DNA of 64,000 bases, taken from positions 328,418-392,417 of the forward strand of contig NZ_VYIX01000001.1 in NCBI RefSeq assembly GCF_009755885.1, in the 5' to 3' direction. This document shows, one piece after another, positions 43,708-53,021 of the stretch. The first letter of the stretch is position 1, and each line of letters begins with the position of its first letter. The position numbers were made by a program, and so were the translations under genes. This stretch comes from Brachyspira sp. SAP_772 (GTDB taxonomy: Bacteria > Spirochaetota > Brachyspiria > Brachyspirales > Brachyspiraceae). The notes under the pieces were generated by a model, which was not told the DNA's origin, ran no database searches, and saw nothing but the letters and a program-made list of their open reading frames with translations.

Positions 43708-45225
43708 ATGTTTAGGTTTATTTATTTTTTTCTTATTTTGTTAAGCATACTCTCATGCAATAAAAAAAATTATCGCTTGGAAGATAAAAATGGTAATAAT
43801 AATACTTTTGAAACGGCCCAGATTATATCCAAAGACGGTATAAAAGGAAGTATTGTTAAAGGTCAAAAGGATTATTATTATTTTAATGTTAATAAAGAAG
43901 AAATTATTGATTTTGATATATCTAATTTAGGCGATAAAGCTATCACTATGACTTTATGCAACTATAAAACTAATATTGTTAAAGTAATAAGTGAGTTTGA
44001 GAATACGAATGAAAATACTAGAGCTTACACCATTCAAACCAATGATAAAGGTGAAGTATATTCTTCTCAGATTATGAAAGGTGTTTATTTTGACACATCA
44101 GAAAATACTGAAGAAAATAAATATTATATAATTATAGAATCAAAAAATGATAACACTGAATATAGCTTTGTTCTTAAAAAAAGAGAATACAATGAAACTG
44201 ATGAAAAAGAGCCTAATGATATAATATCGCAGTCGCAGATAATAGATGTTAATAGTGAAAATAGACTCTATACTATAGATGGATATTATAGCCAAGTTTT
44301 TAATCCTAAGTTATATTCTGGGGATTTAAAAAACATGGAGATTGATTCTTACAAAGTTACAAATAGTTCTTTTAATACTTATTCTATATCTATAGAGCTT
44401 TCAGGTGTTCCTTCTGTTGATGCTAGTATAAGGTTATATGACAATATTGGAAACTTTATTGCTAATTATGACCTTAATAATGTTGGTGATGGTGAGACTG
44501 TAGAGAAGTTAGTACTATATCCTTATATGTCATATTATTTTGTTTTGGTGTCTGAGAGGGCTGTATTGAATATACCATATAGGGTAAGTGTATTAGCTAA
44601 ACCTTATGATAAATATACTGAGGATGAACCTAATAATAAAGATACACAAGCACAAAATCTAGAGTTTAATAAAACTTATAAGGGTGCTATAGATTATTCT
44701 TATGATAGAGATTATTATACATTCAATGTACCGATACAATCTAGCGTAAAACTATCTTATTTCTTAATAGATTCTCAGGCTATTAATTTAAGAATATCTA
44801 ATGAAAATTATGGAATAATAGCTACTATGCCTCAGAATGATGATGAGTATACTACTAGCTTAAAGCAGGGAAAATACTATTTGATTTTTGAGAGAGATAC
44901 TACTAAAGAGAAATGGGTGAAGGGTAGTTCTAAGATTAGAAACTATGAGTTTAGTATGGCTATATCCAATGAAATTAGCGGATATTATGAGGATTTAAAT
45001 TATCTTAACGATTATTATACTAATGATTATAACAATTATTATAACAATAATGATGTCTTTTATAATGATAGTTATAATAATCAGACAGAATACAATAATG
45101 ATGAAGAGACTAATACTTATATAATACTAAGAGATGAAGATTATAATGCAGAATATTATCATTATAATAGTGAAGACAGCAATATGATAAATAATCAAGA
45201 ATATACTAATTATGGTGAATATTAA
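43708..45225 (+). CDS. Lipoprotein with pre-peptidase-type (PPC) beta domains and Asn/Tyr-rich tail
   Basis: 505 residues. Lipobox LSILSC (Cys17). Three blocks resemble bacterial PPC domains, each beginning with a Glu-Pro-Asn-type start and a D-Y-Y/S-Y-x-F-x-V strand (KDYYYFNV near 55, EPND..DSYKV near 170, DEPNNKD..RDYYTFNV near 310). The last 75 residues are low-complexity Asn/Tyr/Asp (NDYYTNDYNNYYNNN). The protein is exported and membrane anchored; role unknown. It is followed 2 nt later by the AsmA-like gene. Confidence 0.65.
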   Translation: MFRFIYFFLILLSILSCNKKNYRLEDKNGNNNTFETAQIISKDGIKGSIVKGQKDYYYFNVNKEEIIDFDISNLGDKAITMTLCNYKTNIVKVISEFENTNENTRAYTIQTNDKGEVYSSQIMKGVYFDTSENTEENKYYIIIESKNDNTEYSFVLKKREYNETDEKEPNDIISQSQIIDVNSENRLYTIDGYYSQVFNPKLYSGDLKNMEIDSYKVTNSSFNTYSISIELSGVPSVDASIRLYDNIGNFIANYDLNNVGDGETVEKLVLYPYMSYYFVLVSERAVLNIPYRVSVLAKPYDKYTEDEPNNKDTQAQNLEFNKTYKGAIDYSYDRDYYTFNVPIQSSVKLSYFLIDSQAINLRISNENYGIIATMPQNDDEYTTSLKQGKYYLIFERDTTKEKWVKGSSKIRNYEFSMAISNEISGYYEDLNYLNDYYTNDYNNYYNNNDVFYNDSYNNQTEYNNDEETNTYIILRDEDYNAEYYHYNSEDSNMINNQEYTNYGEY

Positions 45226-45227
45226 TT

Positions 45228-48200
45228 ATGGGTATAAAGGATATTTTTAAGAAAAAAAATATTAAAAAAGATTCATCTAAAAACAAAGAATCTTCTTTAG
45301 AAAATAATACTAAAGAAAATAATGCTAAAAAAAGAAGATTTAAAAAGAGATACATTCCTTTAATAATAATTTGTGTTTTATTTATAGGTGTAATTGCTGC
45401 TAGAATATATTTAAATAATGATAGAGTAAAGACTATAGTAGAGAATGTGGTATATTCTTCTCTAAACAGAAAATTAGTAATAGAGAAATTTAGTTATGGT
45501 TTACTATTTCCTAAAGTGGAAGCAAGCAATGTAATTCTTTATAATTCTACAAATTTTAATGAAGCAGAAAATATAAGTTTAGATAATTTAAGATTAAGGT
45601 TTTCATTATTTCAATTATTTTTCTTAAGGCTTCATGTAAAAGAATTAAGCATAGATAATTTGTATGTTAATATGTTTACAGATGAGGCAGGAAATTGGAA
45701 TATTCCTGATATGCCACCTTCAGAGCCAAAAGTAGAAGATACAAACAAAGAGCCTTTTGATTTTACCAAATTAGATTTTCTAAAACTAAAAGCTGATATA
45801 GAAAATATTAGAATTAATAATTTATCATTTAGTGCTGATAGTCTATCTTATGTTACAAACAATAGCGGACTTTTTGCAAGTTTGAGTAATTTTAATTTGC
45901 ATTTAAATTTAAATACTAAAAGATTTTCTTTGTCTAAAGTAATGGGAGTTTCTGCTCCTGAAGCTTTGAAGAAACTTAATATAAAGAGTTTTATAAGTAA
46001 TGATTTAGTTTACAATAATTCTGCTTTAAATTTCAATGATGAACCATTATTTAATTTAGATGTGTCTTACCCTAATGAAGATGAAATAAAGATTGTGTTT
46101 GATTTTGAAGTGAGTGAGCCAAATTTAAGATATAATGGAATTAAAAAAGATGATATGCAAGTAGCATTTAATTTACTTGCTAGATATAATGTAAAAACAA
46201 AAAGTGTATTTATAGATAATATTTCATCAGAACTTTTAAATGATGAAGTTCTAAAAGTAATAGCATCTGCAACAAATATATTTAATGATAATATAGGAAT
46301 TGATTTAAACACTTTTTATGCAAGACTTGATTTAGGAAAATTAAATAGTTTAACTTCTATGTTTGTTCCAGCATTAGGTATAAACATGAATGGTCTTTTG
46401 AATGTCGATGCTGATAAAACTACAGGCACTATCAATAATCTCAATAATAAACTTACTATAGCTATGAAGAATATCAATTTTGATATGCAAAAAACTATAT
46501 CTATAAATAATCTTAATTCTACAACTATAGTTGATTTAATTATTAATCCAGAGATACAAGTAGCTGTTGATAATAAACTTACAATAGAAAAGGCTACTGC
46601 TCTAAGAAGATATAGGTTTAATAATGCTAATGTGGCATTAAGGGTGGATTCTTCATTAAACGGACTTACTTCTATAGGTTCTGTAATAAATGACCCTAAT
46701 AAAAAAAGCGATGCTATTGTTTATATAGATGATATTTCTGCTAAATATGGAAATTCTAGTATTTTACTTAAAGGGCTTGTACGTTTTGATGAGCCTACAG
46801 ATTTAAAGTTGAATGTTACATCTCTTCCAATTGCTGACTTTAGCGGAGGTTTGGCAAGAGGCTCATTAAACTTGGATGCTAATGTTTTTGGTAAGCTATT
46901 AAACGATATAGACCTTAATTTGAATGGAATAATAAATAATTTCTCTTACAATCTAAATGGTGAAGTTTCTTCCACTACAAAGGCTAATATTAATATGCTT
47001 GCTAATGCCAACATTATTTCACAGGATATTAATGTTTCTGAGTTTAACATTGATTTGGGTAATTTCTTTAATTTTAAATCTTATTTAAATTTGGAAGGTA
47101 TGGGGTTAAAAAGCGGTTTTGTTAATGTACATACTTTAAGAATTGCACCGTATGCTATGAGAAATTGGCTTTCTACAAAGTTTGCTGAATTGGTAGACGG
47201 ACTTCCTTTTGAAGATGATGTGAAAATTACTAGTGCTATTGCTTATAATTTATCTTTAGAAGATACATTTGCAAGTGTTACAAATTATACAACTGTTTAT
47301 GTAACAGAAAAGCAGTATAAGCTTCAAGATGTTACAATGCAAGTTGATGCGGATGTTAATTTTGGAGAGAACTTATATGCTAATATAAGAAAGTTTAATA
47401 TACAGAGTCCTACCAATAATTTGAAGGTGAGAGTTGATGGCTATTTTACGCCTGTGCTAAAAAATGCTAATTTAAATTATGAGGTTGGTTTAGATACTGA
47501 TAGTTTATATTTGCCTTTTGGAATTGAGATTGGAGGGCTTTTAAGTATAATAGGAAATTTAAAAAACAATATTGCAGATGGAGATTTGCTTGCCGATAAC
47601 TTCTTTGCTAATATGGATTCTCCAGATAAAATGTCTATACTTTTAAAAGGCTTAGATTCTAATATAGATTATCATTTTGATTTAACTCCTAATAAAAATC
47701 AGGTGGTTTCTACTGCAGCAAGATACAACCCTTTAACGAGTCAATTGCCAAATTTATTTTTTGACCAGCTTAGAGTATATTTAAAAATACCTCCTTTTAT
47801 AGATGACAGTATTAGAATAATGGATTTCTCTTCTTCTGTGAGAGTGCAAGGACATGGACTTACAATACAAGATTTGAAATCATCATTATATATTGGAGGA
47901 GAGAAGTTTGATGATAATTTATTTTTAGCATCAATATCCAATAACACAGCACCAAGAAGGGGAGCTATACACTTACCTTGGCTTAATGTTGATTTGGGAA
48001 GTTTTGATACCAGCACTATAAAATATGATATGAGAATGCTCGCAAGTGATATTAACTTTAAATATTTGCTTCCTCCAGAAAATAGAGATAAAATTAATGA
48101 TGAAAAATTATTGGTTAATTTAACAGCAGATATTGCAGGCGTTGGAATCAGCCCTCTTAATAATATAAGACCTAGCACATTCTTTGTTGGTATTAGTAAG

Positions 48201-48479
48201 ATGTCTACAGAGTTTTCTAAATTTCTAATAGAGATGATACGCCCAATTAACCCCGGCATATCTACAGTTGAGAATATTGTTCAATTTGGTTATGATCCTA
48301 ATTCTGTAGAATTTAGTATATCGGCAAATAAGGTGTTTACTACATTCTATTTTAGGGACCAGAATTTAGATAAAGCTAGTCAGCAAAAACAACAATTAGT
48401 GGCATTTGAAGGGGATAAGTTCGGTCTTGAACCTATGCCTTTCTCTGATGTTATATCTTATTTAGAAGGCGGAAATTAA
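45228..48479 (+). CDS. AsmA-like (YdbH-type) envelope protein
   Basis: 1083 residues. A Lys/Asn-rich cytoplasmic start, one membrane helix (about 42-62, YIPLIIICVLFIGVIAA) and a long periplasmic region of beta strands. The first part (VVYSSLNRKLVIEKFSYGLLFPKVEASNVIL) is the AsmA/YdbH N-terminal pattern; the remainder is repetitive beta with hydrophobic alternation. Such proteins are thought to form lipid-conducting bridges between inner and outer membrane. No other domain. The adjacent lipoprotein with a YdbL-like C-terminus supports the YdbH reading. Confidence 0.75.
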   Translation: MGIKDIFKKKNIKKDSSKNKESSLENNTKENNAKKRRFKKRYIPLIIICVLFIGVIAARIYLNNDRVKTIVENVVYSSLNRKLVIEKFSYGLLFPKVEASNVILYNSTNFNEAENISLDNLRLRFSLFQLFFLRLHVKELSIDNLYVNMFTDEAGNWNIPDMPPSEPKVEDTNKEPFDFTKLDFLKLKADIENIRINNLSFSADSLSYVTNNSGLFASLSNFNLHLNLNTKRFSLSKVMGVSAPEALKKLNIKSFISNDLVYNNSALNFNDEPLFNLDVSYPNEDEIKIVFDFEVSEPNLRYNGIKKDDMQVAFNLLARYNVKTKSVFIDNISSELLNDEVLKVIASATNIFNDNIGIDLNTFYARLDLGKLNSLTSMFVPALGINMNGLLNVDADKTTGTINNLNNKLTIAMKNINFDMQKTISINNLNSTTIVDLIINPEIQVAVDNKLTIEKATALRRYRFNNANVALRVDSSLNGLTSIGSVINDPNKKSDAIVYIDDISAKYGNSSILLKGLVRFDEPTDLKLNVTSLPIADFSGGLARGSLNLDANVFGKLLNDIDLNLNGIINNFSYNLNGEVSSTTKANINMLANANIISQDINVSEFNIDLGNFFNFKSYLNLEGMGLKSGFVNVHTLRIAPYAMRNWLSTKFAELVDGLPFEDDVKITSAIAYNLSLEDTFASVTNYTTVYVTEKQYKLQDVTMQVDADVNFGENLYANIRKFNIQSPTNNLKVRVDGYFTPVLKNANLNYEVGLDTDSLYLPFGIEIGGLLSIIGNLKNNIADGDLLADNFFANMDSPDKMSILLKGLDSNIDYHFDLTPNKNQVVSTAARYNPLTSQLPNLFFDQLRVYLKIPPFIDDSIRIMDFSSSVRVQGHGLTIQDLKSSLYIGGEKFDDNLFLASISNNTAPRRGAIHLPWLNVDLGSFDTSTIKYDMRMLASDINFKYLLPPENRDKINDEKLLVNLTADIAGVGISPLNNIRPSTFFVGISKMSTEFSKFLIEMIRPINPGISTVENIVQFGYDPNSVEFSISANKVFTTFYFRDQNLDKASQQKQQLVAFEGDKFGLEPMPFSDVISYLEGGN

Positions 48480-48488
48480 GGAGATTTT

Positions 48489-49091
48489 ATGAAGAAGTAT
48501 TTAATGTTTTGTATTTTTATATCAATAATTTTTACTAGCTGTTCTAAGCTAATATTAGTTCAAGAGCCTGAGATGAGAGTTTTGGGCGGAAAGACTTTAA
48601 TAGAAGCACAGGTTTTGGGAAGATATAGACAAATTGATGAGAGTGCTTATCAGATTTCCACTCTTTCAACAGATAAAGATTTAAGCCTAATAATGGTGAG
48701 TACAAATGTTTCTGATGAAGTTGCTGCAGAATATAAAGAAGCTTTAATTAGGAGCATGTTTAATCAAGATGAGATTAACCTTTATAAAACTAATGCCTAT
48801 ATTGGTGAGAACAATAGCGGATATTTATCATATATAGCATTTGATGTTACAGAGCCTGAAGTTCAATATGGAGAGACTAGAATAGAATATATAAAAGAAA
48901 TAATGGAAAAAGAGAATGCTGACAGAAAGATTATAGCTGAATATTTAATATTATCAGACCCTAAACTTACAATGTCTAATATAAAAGAAGTAGAGGCAGC
49001 ACTTTATAAGAGAAATATAGAGCGTCTTGTAAATAATAGCTACTATCAGCTTCCAGATAATAGCTGGACTTTATACACAAACTCTAATTAA
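48489..49091 (+). CDS. Lipoprotein with DUF1318/YdbL-like C-terminus
   Basis: 200 residues. Lipobox IIFTSC (Cys18). The last 70 residues have ENADRKIIAEYL, a helical stretch with KEVEAALYKRNIERLV, and end YYQLPDNSWTLYTN, which resembles the YdbL end (R..L...A..N.., then a Gly/Asn-x-Trp). The first 110 residues are not recognised. AAGGAG precedes the ATG. In E. coli YdbL works with YdbH and YnbE; the arrangement here is AsmA-like then lipoprotein. Moderate confidence. Confidence 0.6.
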   Translation: MKKYLMFCIFISIIFTSCSKLILVQEPEMRVLGGKTLIEAQVLGRYRQIDESAYQISTLSTDKDLSLIMVSTNVSDEVAAEYKEALIRSMFNQDEINLYKTNAYIGENNSGYLSYIAFDVTEPEVQYGETRIEYIKEIMEKENADRKIIAEYLILSDPKLTMSNIKEVEAALYKRNIERLVNNSYYQLPDNSWTLYTNSN

Positions 49092-49125
49092 TATTAGCTA
49101 AAAAACGAAGTTTATAAAAGTTTTA

Positions 49126-49233
49126 TTGTTCTTTTTCCCGCCTTCGCATCCACAGGCACTTCCTTCGGTCGTCCTGAAGGACTACCGTTGGTCGTAAAAG
49201 AAGCGGGGTGCTACCCTACGGGCACACTTCGCG
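49126..49233 (+). repeat. GC-rich intergenic repeat, B/A hybrid
   Basis: Starts as type B (TTGTTCTTTTTCCCGCC), then passes into the type A long core (CACTTCCTTCGGTCG, CCTGAAGGAC) and AAAAGAAGCGGGGTG. It directly abuts the 108-bp direct repeat. Confidence 0.75.
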
Positions 49234-49341
49234 AAAGTACAAATATTTAAGTTATTCTCTCTTGCTTAGCTAAAGTGCAAGTTAAGAAAATAATATTATT
49301 TTATATATAATTAAACTAAAACAATATAAATATTTATTAAT
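49234..49341 (+). repeat. 108-bp direct repeat, right copy
   Basis: Same length and orientation as 43507-43614 with only a few substitutions, ending AAATATTTATTAAT. Confidence 0.9.
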
Positions 49342-49367
49342 TTACTTCTTTATCTTAAAAATATATT

Positions 49368-50489
49368 TTAATAATTAGGTGCTTTGGAAGTAATTTTTAC
49401 ATCATGTACATGGCTTTCAGCAAGACCTTGATTTGTAATTTTAAGGAATACTGCTTTTTTCTGTAATTCCTCTATAGTTTTAGCACCAATATAGCCCATT
49501 CCAGAACGAATACCGCCTGTAATCTGGTAAACAACATCAGCAACATGACCTTTATATTCGGTAACACCTTCTATGCCTTCAGGTACAAACTTAGATTTGT
49601 TTACAACCTCACTTTGGAAATATCTATCTTTACTTCCATGAAGCATAGCACCAACAGAACCCATTCCTCTATAAGGTTTATATTTTTTACCATCAATTAT
49701 AATAACATCACCGGGAGCCTCATATGTGGAAGAGAAAAGTCCTCCAGCCATCACAGCATCAGCACCTATAGCAAAAGCCTTTACTATATCACCAGAATAT
49801 TTTATGCCACCATCAGCAATAGCACCTACATTATTTTGTTTAGCTATCTCAGAAGCATCTTCTATAGCTGTAAGCTGAGGTACACCAACTCCAGCAATAA
49901 TTCTTGTTGTACATATAGAACCAGCACCAATACCTATTTTTATAGCATCAACACCAGCATCAATCAAAGCCTTAGCCCCGTCTTTTGTAGCAATGTTTCC
50001 AGCTATAACTTCTACTTGAGAATATTTCTTTTTTATATCAGCTATAGCATTTAATACATTTTTTGAATGACCATGTGCTGTATCTATTACTATTATATCT
50101 ACACCAGCTTCTATTAATTTTTCTGTTCTTTCATACCTATCATCGGATATTCCTATAGCAGCAGCAGCAAGTAATAAACCTTTTTCATTAATGCTTGCTT
50201 TTTGTTTATTTTCGATATCTTTAAAACTTTTTACAATTTCTACTTCTTTTGCCTGTTGTTCTAATGTCATATTTTTATGTATAACCCCTAAGCCTCCGCA
50301 TAAAGCCATTGCTATAGCCATTTTTGATTCTGTAACTGTGTCCATGGGCGAGCTTATTAATGGAGTTCTTAATGTTATTTTTTTTGTTAATTTTCTTTCT
50401 AAAGATACATCTTTGGGAAGAATATCTGATTCTTGTGGTACTAATAATACATCGTCAAAGGTGAGAGCTTCTTTTAAATTAGCTGGCAT
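49368..50489 (-). CDS. guaB: IMP dehydrogenase lacking the CBS domain pair
   Basis: Converts IMP to XMP, the committed step of GMP synthesis. 373 residues against about 485 in most bacteria: the barrel runs from [17 protein letters not shown] directly on, with no room for the Bateman (CBS) domains. Catalytic Cys193 is in GSICTTR, the phosphate loop in [10 protein letters not shown], the flap in RGMGSVGAM, and the C-terminal GGIRSGMGY is present. A CBS-less enzyme is known from Borrelia. Lacking CBS, it should lose the usual adenine/guanine nucleotide regulation. Confidence 0.95.
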   Translation of the reverse strand: MPANLKEALTFDDVLLVPQESDILPKDVSLERKLTKKITLRTPLISSPMDTVTESKMAIAMALCGGLGVIHKNMTLEQQAKEVEIVKSFKDIENKQKASINEKGLLLAAAAIGISDDRYERTEKLIEAGVDIIVIDTAHGHSKNVLNAIADIKKKYSQVEVIAGNIATKDGAKALIDAGVDAIKIGIGAGSICTTRIIAGVGVPQLTAIEDASEIAKQNNVGAIADGGIKYSGDIVKAFAIGADAVMAGGLFSSTYEAPGDVIIIDGKKYKPYRGMGSVGAMLHGSKDRYFQSEVVNKSKFVPEGIEGVTEYKGHVADVVYQITGGIRSGMGYIGAKTIEELQKKAVFLKITNQGLAESHVHDVKITSKAPNY

Positions 50490-50524
50490 AAGATAAAATC
50501 CTTAAAATAAAAATTCAATGAATA

Positions 50525-50553
50525 ATTATATAATGCAAATACTTTTATTGCAA
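50525..50553 (-). promoter_or_regulatory. Promoter for guaB
   Basis: Minus strand TTGCAA at 50553-50548 and TATAAT at 50530-50525, spacer 17 bp. Confidence 0.65.
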
Positions 50554-50579
50554 TTATTTTTTCTTTATTATTTTTGTAT

Positions 50580-50615
50580 AAATAAAAAGGCACAGCATTA
50601 TAAAAATGCCATGCC
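50580..50615 (-). terminator. Intrinsic terminator of the PTS gene
   Basis: On the minus strand GGCA.GCATT pairs with AATGC.TGCC across a small loop, followed by TTTTTATTT. Confidence 0.8.
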
Positions 50616-50638
50616 CATATAATTAAAACAATAATATA

Positions 50639-52108
50639 TTATTTTTTTGCTAATTTTTTAAACTCATCTGCCAAGAATTGAACATCAGTACCTACTATTA
50701 CTTGTACGGAAGTTTTACCAGGTTTCAATACTCCAGGGAAATGTTTTCTAATTTCAGCGTCCTTAACTACAGAATTATCTTTTACTTCTAATCTTAATCT
50801 TGTAGCACAATTATCAATATCAACTATATTGTCAATTCCTCCAAGTAAAGGAAGAAGCAATAAAGCTTTATTGGCATAAGAATTACCTTTAGGTGTTGCT
50901 ACAGTAACTTCTATTTCTTCTACATCATCATCATCTTCTCTTCCAGGAGTTTTAAGGTTAAATTTCTGAATAGCGAAGTTGAAAATAACAAAATAAAGTA
51001 TGAAAAATACTATACCTTGTATAATTAACATATACCATTGAGTAGCTAAAGGGTTTCTAGTAGAAAGAACAAGGTCTATCAAACCAGCAGAGAAACCAAA
51101 ACCAGCAATCCATTGCATGCTAGAAGAAATAATCAAAGATATAGCAGTTAATATAGCGTGTATAAGATATAATACAGGAGCAACAAACATAAATGAGAAT
51201 TCTATAGGCTCAGTAACACCAGTAAAGAAACTAGCAAAACCAGCAGCCAACATTATAGAACGAATTTTATTTCTATTTTCAGGTTTAGCATTTTTAATGA
51301 AAGCCAAACAAGCACCCAAAAGACCAAACATCATAATAGGGAAGAAACCAGCCTGATACATACCAGTTTGTCCAATAATACCAGTACCAGCATCAATAGA
51401 AGCCTGACCGCCCAAGAAATTAGGTATATCATTAATACCAGCAACGTCAAACCAAAATACTGAGTTAAGAGCATGGTGTAAACCAACAGGAATTAAAAGT
51501 CTGTTAAAGAAACCATAAATACCAGCCCCTATAGGTCCAAGACTAATGATAGCTTCACCAAAACTTACTAAACCGCCATAAATAGCAGGCCATACAGCCA
51601 TTAATATGAATGATGCTATCATCATAACACCAGAAGTAATTATAGGTACAAATCTTCTTCCGCTAAAGAATGCTAAGAATTCCGGCAATTTTACTTCAGA
51701 AAACTTATTGTATAATCCTCCAGCTATAATACCGCAAAGTATACCTATAAATTGGTTATTAATTTTAGCAAAACCGGGAGCCACATCAGCAACATCTTTA
51801 CTTTGAATCATAGCAACAGTAGCAGGAGCTAAAAGAGTTGTTACAACTAGAAATGCTACTAATCCAGCCAAAGCTGCAGCACCATTTCTATCTTTAGACA
51901 TACCAAAAGCAACACCAACCGCAAACAATATAGGCATATTATCTATAATAGAACCGCCTGCCTTAATAAAGAATGCAGCAACAGGACTTCCGCCTCCCCA
52001 TCCATTAGGGTCTATCCAGTAACCAATACCCAAAAGGATAGCAGCTGCAGGCAATACGGCTACAGGTACCATTAAGGATTTACCTATTTTTTGTAGATAA
52101 CCAAACAT
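50639..52108 (-). CDS. PTS sugar transporter, fused IIC-IIB (glucose/GlcNAc family)
   Basis: 489 residues from the ATG at 52108, set by GGAGG just upstream; an in-frame start 12 codons earlier has none. The IIC membrane part (about 1-390) begins FGYLQKIGKSLMVPVAVLPAAAILLGIGYWID-like and contains GFFPIMMFGLLGA. A linker rich in Asp/Glu precedes the IIB domain with phosphorylated Cys434 in DNCATRLRLEV. No IIA domain is present, so IIA is supplied elsewhere. The substrate, glucose or N-acetylglucosamine, is not decided. Confidence 0.9.
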   Translation of the reverse strand: MFGYLQKIGKSLMVPVAVLPAAAILLGIGYWIDPNGWGGGSPVAAFFIKAGGSIIDNMPILFAVGVAFGMSKDRNGAAALAGLVAFLVVTTLLAPATVAMIQSKDVADVAPGFAKINNQFIGILCGIIAGGLYNKFSEVKLPEFLAFFSGRRFVPIITSGVMMIASFILMAVWPAIYGGLVSFGEAIISLGPIGAGIYGFFNRLLIPVGLHHALNSVFWFDVAGINDIPNFLGGQASIDAGTGIIGQTGMYQAGFFPIMMFGLLGACLAFIKNAKPENRNKIRSIMLAAGFASFFTGVTEPIEFSFMFVAPVLYLIHAILTAISLIISSSMQWIAGFGFSAGLIDLVLSTRNPLATQWYMLIIQGIVFFILYFVIFNFAIQKFNLKTPGREDDDDVEEIEVTVATPKGNSYANKALLLLPLLGGIDNIVDIDNCATRLRLEVKDNSVVKDAEIRKHFPGVLKPGKTSVQVIVGTDVQFLADEFKKLAKK

Positions 52109-52143
52109 TATATCCTCCAATATATAAAAATGTTTTTTATACA

Positions 52144-52187
52144 TAATCGTATATATATAAGTATATACGATTAATATTTATAATCAA
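52144..52187 (-). promoter_or_regulatory. PTS promoter with a 12-bp-arm palindromic operator
   Basis: TAATCGTATATA and TATATACGATTA (52144-52155, 52162-52173) are perfectly complementary with a 6-nt centre. On the minus strand TTGATT at 52187-52182 and TATACT at 52165-52160 form a promoter (16 bp spacer) whose -10 overlaps the palindrome, as for a repressor site. Confidence 0.6.
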
Positions 52188-52205
52188 TATTAAAAGATAG
52201 ACATA

Positions 52206-52964
52206 TTATATTTCTAGTGTTAGTCCATCATATGCTCCATACATATCTTTTGGAAGCTCTTTCTCTAAGTTTTTATGCAAAACATCATGAGTTAAGTGTG
52301 TAAAAAAAGTTTTTTTGGCTTTTATAATATCTGCTATATTAACTGATTCTTGAAGTGATAAATGTGTACTATGAGGGCGATATCTTAATCCATTTAATAC
52401 TAGAATTTCACTGCCTTCTATGAGTTTTAAGCTTTCATCGCTTATGAAACTTGCATCTGTAATATATGTGAAGTTATTAAATCTATAGCCTAATATATTT
52501 AATATACCATGTTTTACAGGAATAGGTGTTACAGTTATATCATCAAACTTCATAGGTTTTTCTATAATGTGAAATTGTAAATCTGGTATACCACCACCTA
52601 TTTGAACGGGATTAAATATGTAATTATATTTATCTTTCAATACCTCCATAGTATCTTCATTACCATAACAATCTATATGCCTATGCATCATAAAGTTTAA
52701 TGAACGTAAATCTACTATTCCAGAAGAATGGTCTGCATGATGATGAGTGTAGAATACTGCTTCTAAGCTATCAACTTTTTCTCTAAGCATTTGCTCTCTA
52801 AAATCTAAAGAAGTATCTATTATGTAGTTTTTATTTTTATGCTGTATTAAAACAGATGATCTTGTTCTTTTATCTCTTTTGTCTCTACTCTTACAAACAT
52901 TACATTTGCAGCCTATCATAGGCACACCATCGGATGTACCAGTTCCTAAAAAAATTATTTTCAT
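52206..52964 (-). CDS. Metallo-beta-lactamase fold hydrolase, PhnP-like
   Basis: 252 residues. Starts MKIIFLGTGTSDGVPMIGC, with a C-x-C-x2-C zinc cluster (CKCNVC) near 19-24. The metal motif HHHADH, the downstream HGIL and the C-terminal THLTHD histidines complete the site. It belongs to the PhnP/lipoate-like phosphodiesterase branch of MBL-fold enzymes; the physiological substrate (cyclic phosphate diester) is not shown. Same direction as the PTS and RNA methyltransferase genes. Confidence 0.85.
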   Translation of the reverse strand: MKIIFLGTGTSDGVPMIGCKCNVCKSRDKRDKRTRSSVLIQHKNKNYIIDTSLDFREQMLREKVDSLEAVFYTHHHADHSSGIVDLRSLNFMMHRHIDCYGNEDTMEVLKDKYNYIFNPVQIGGGIPDLQFHIIEKPMKFDDITVTPIPVKHGILNILGYRFNNFTYITDASFISDESLKLIEGSEILVLNGLRYRPHSTHLSLQESVNIADIIKAKKTFFTHLTHDVLHKNLEKELPKDMYGAYDGLTLEI

Positions 52965-53021
52965 AATGTTTTATCACTCCTAAAGAGAATTATATATTTT
53001 TTACTGCTAATATCAATATAA

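Noticed and set aside
47741..48259. Minus-strand 172-codon frame opposite the AsmA-like gene
   Set aside because: Shadow of the real gene in an AT-rich genome; no start signals.
49545..50054. Plus-strand 169-codon frame opposite guaB
   Set aside because: Lies wholly antisense to a conserved enzyme and has no ribosome site or sensible composition.
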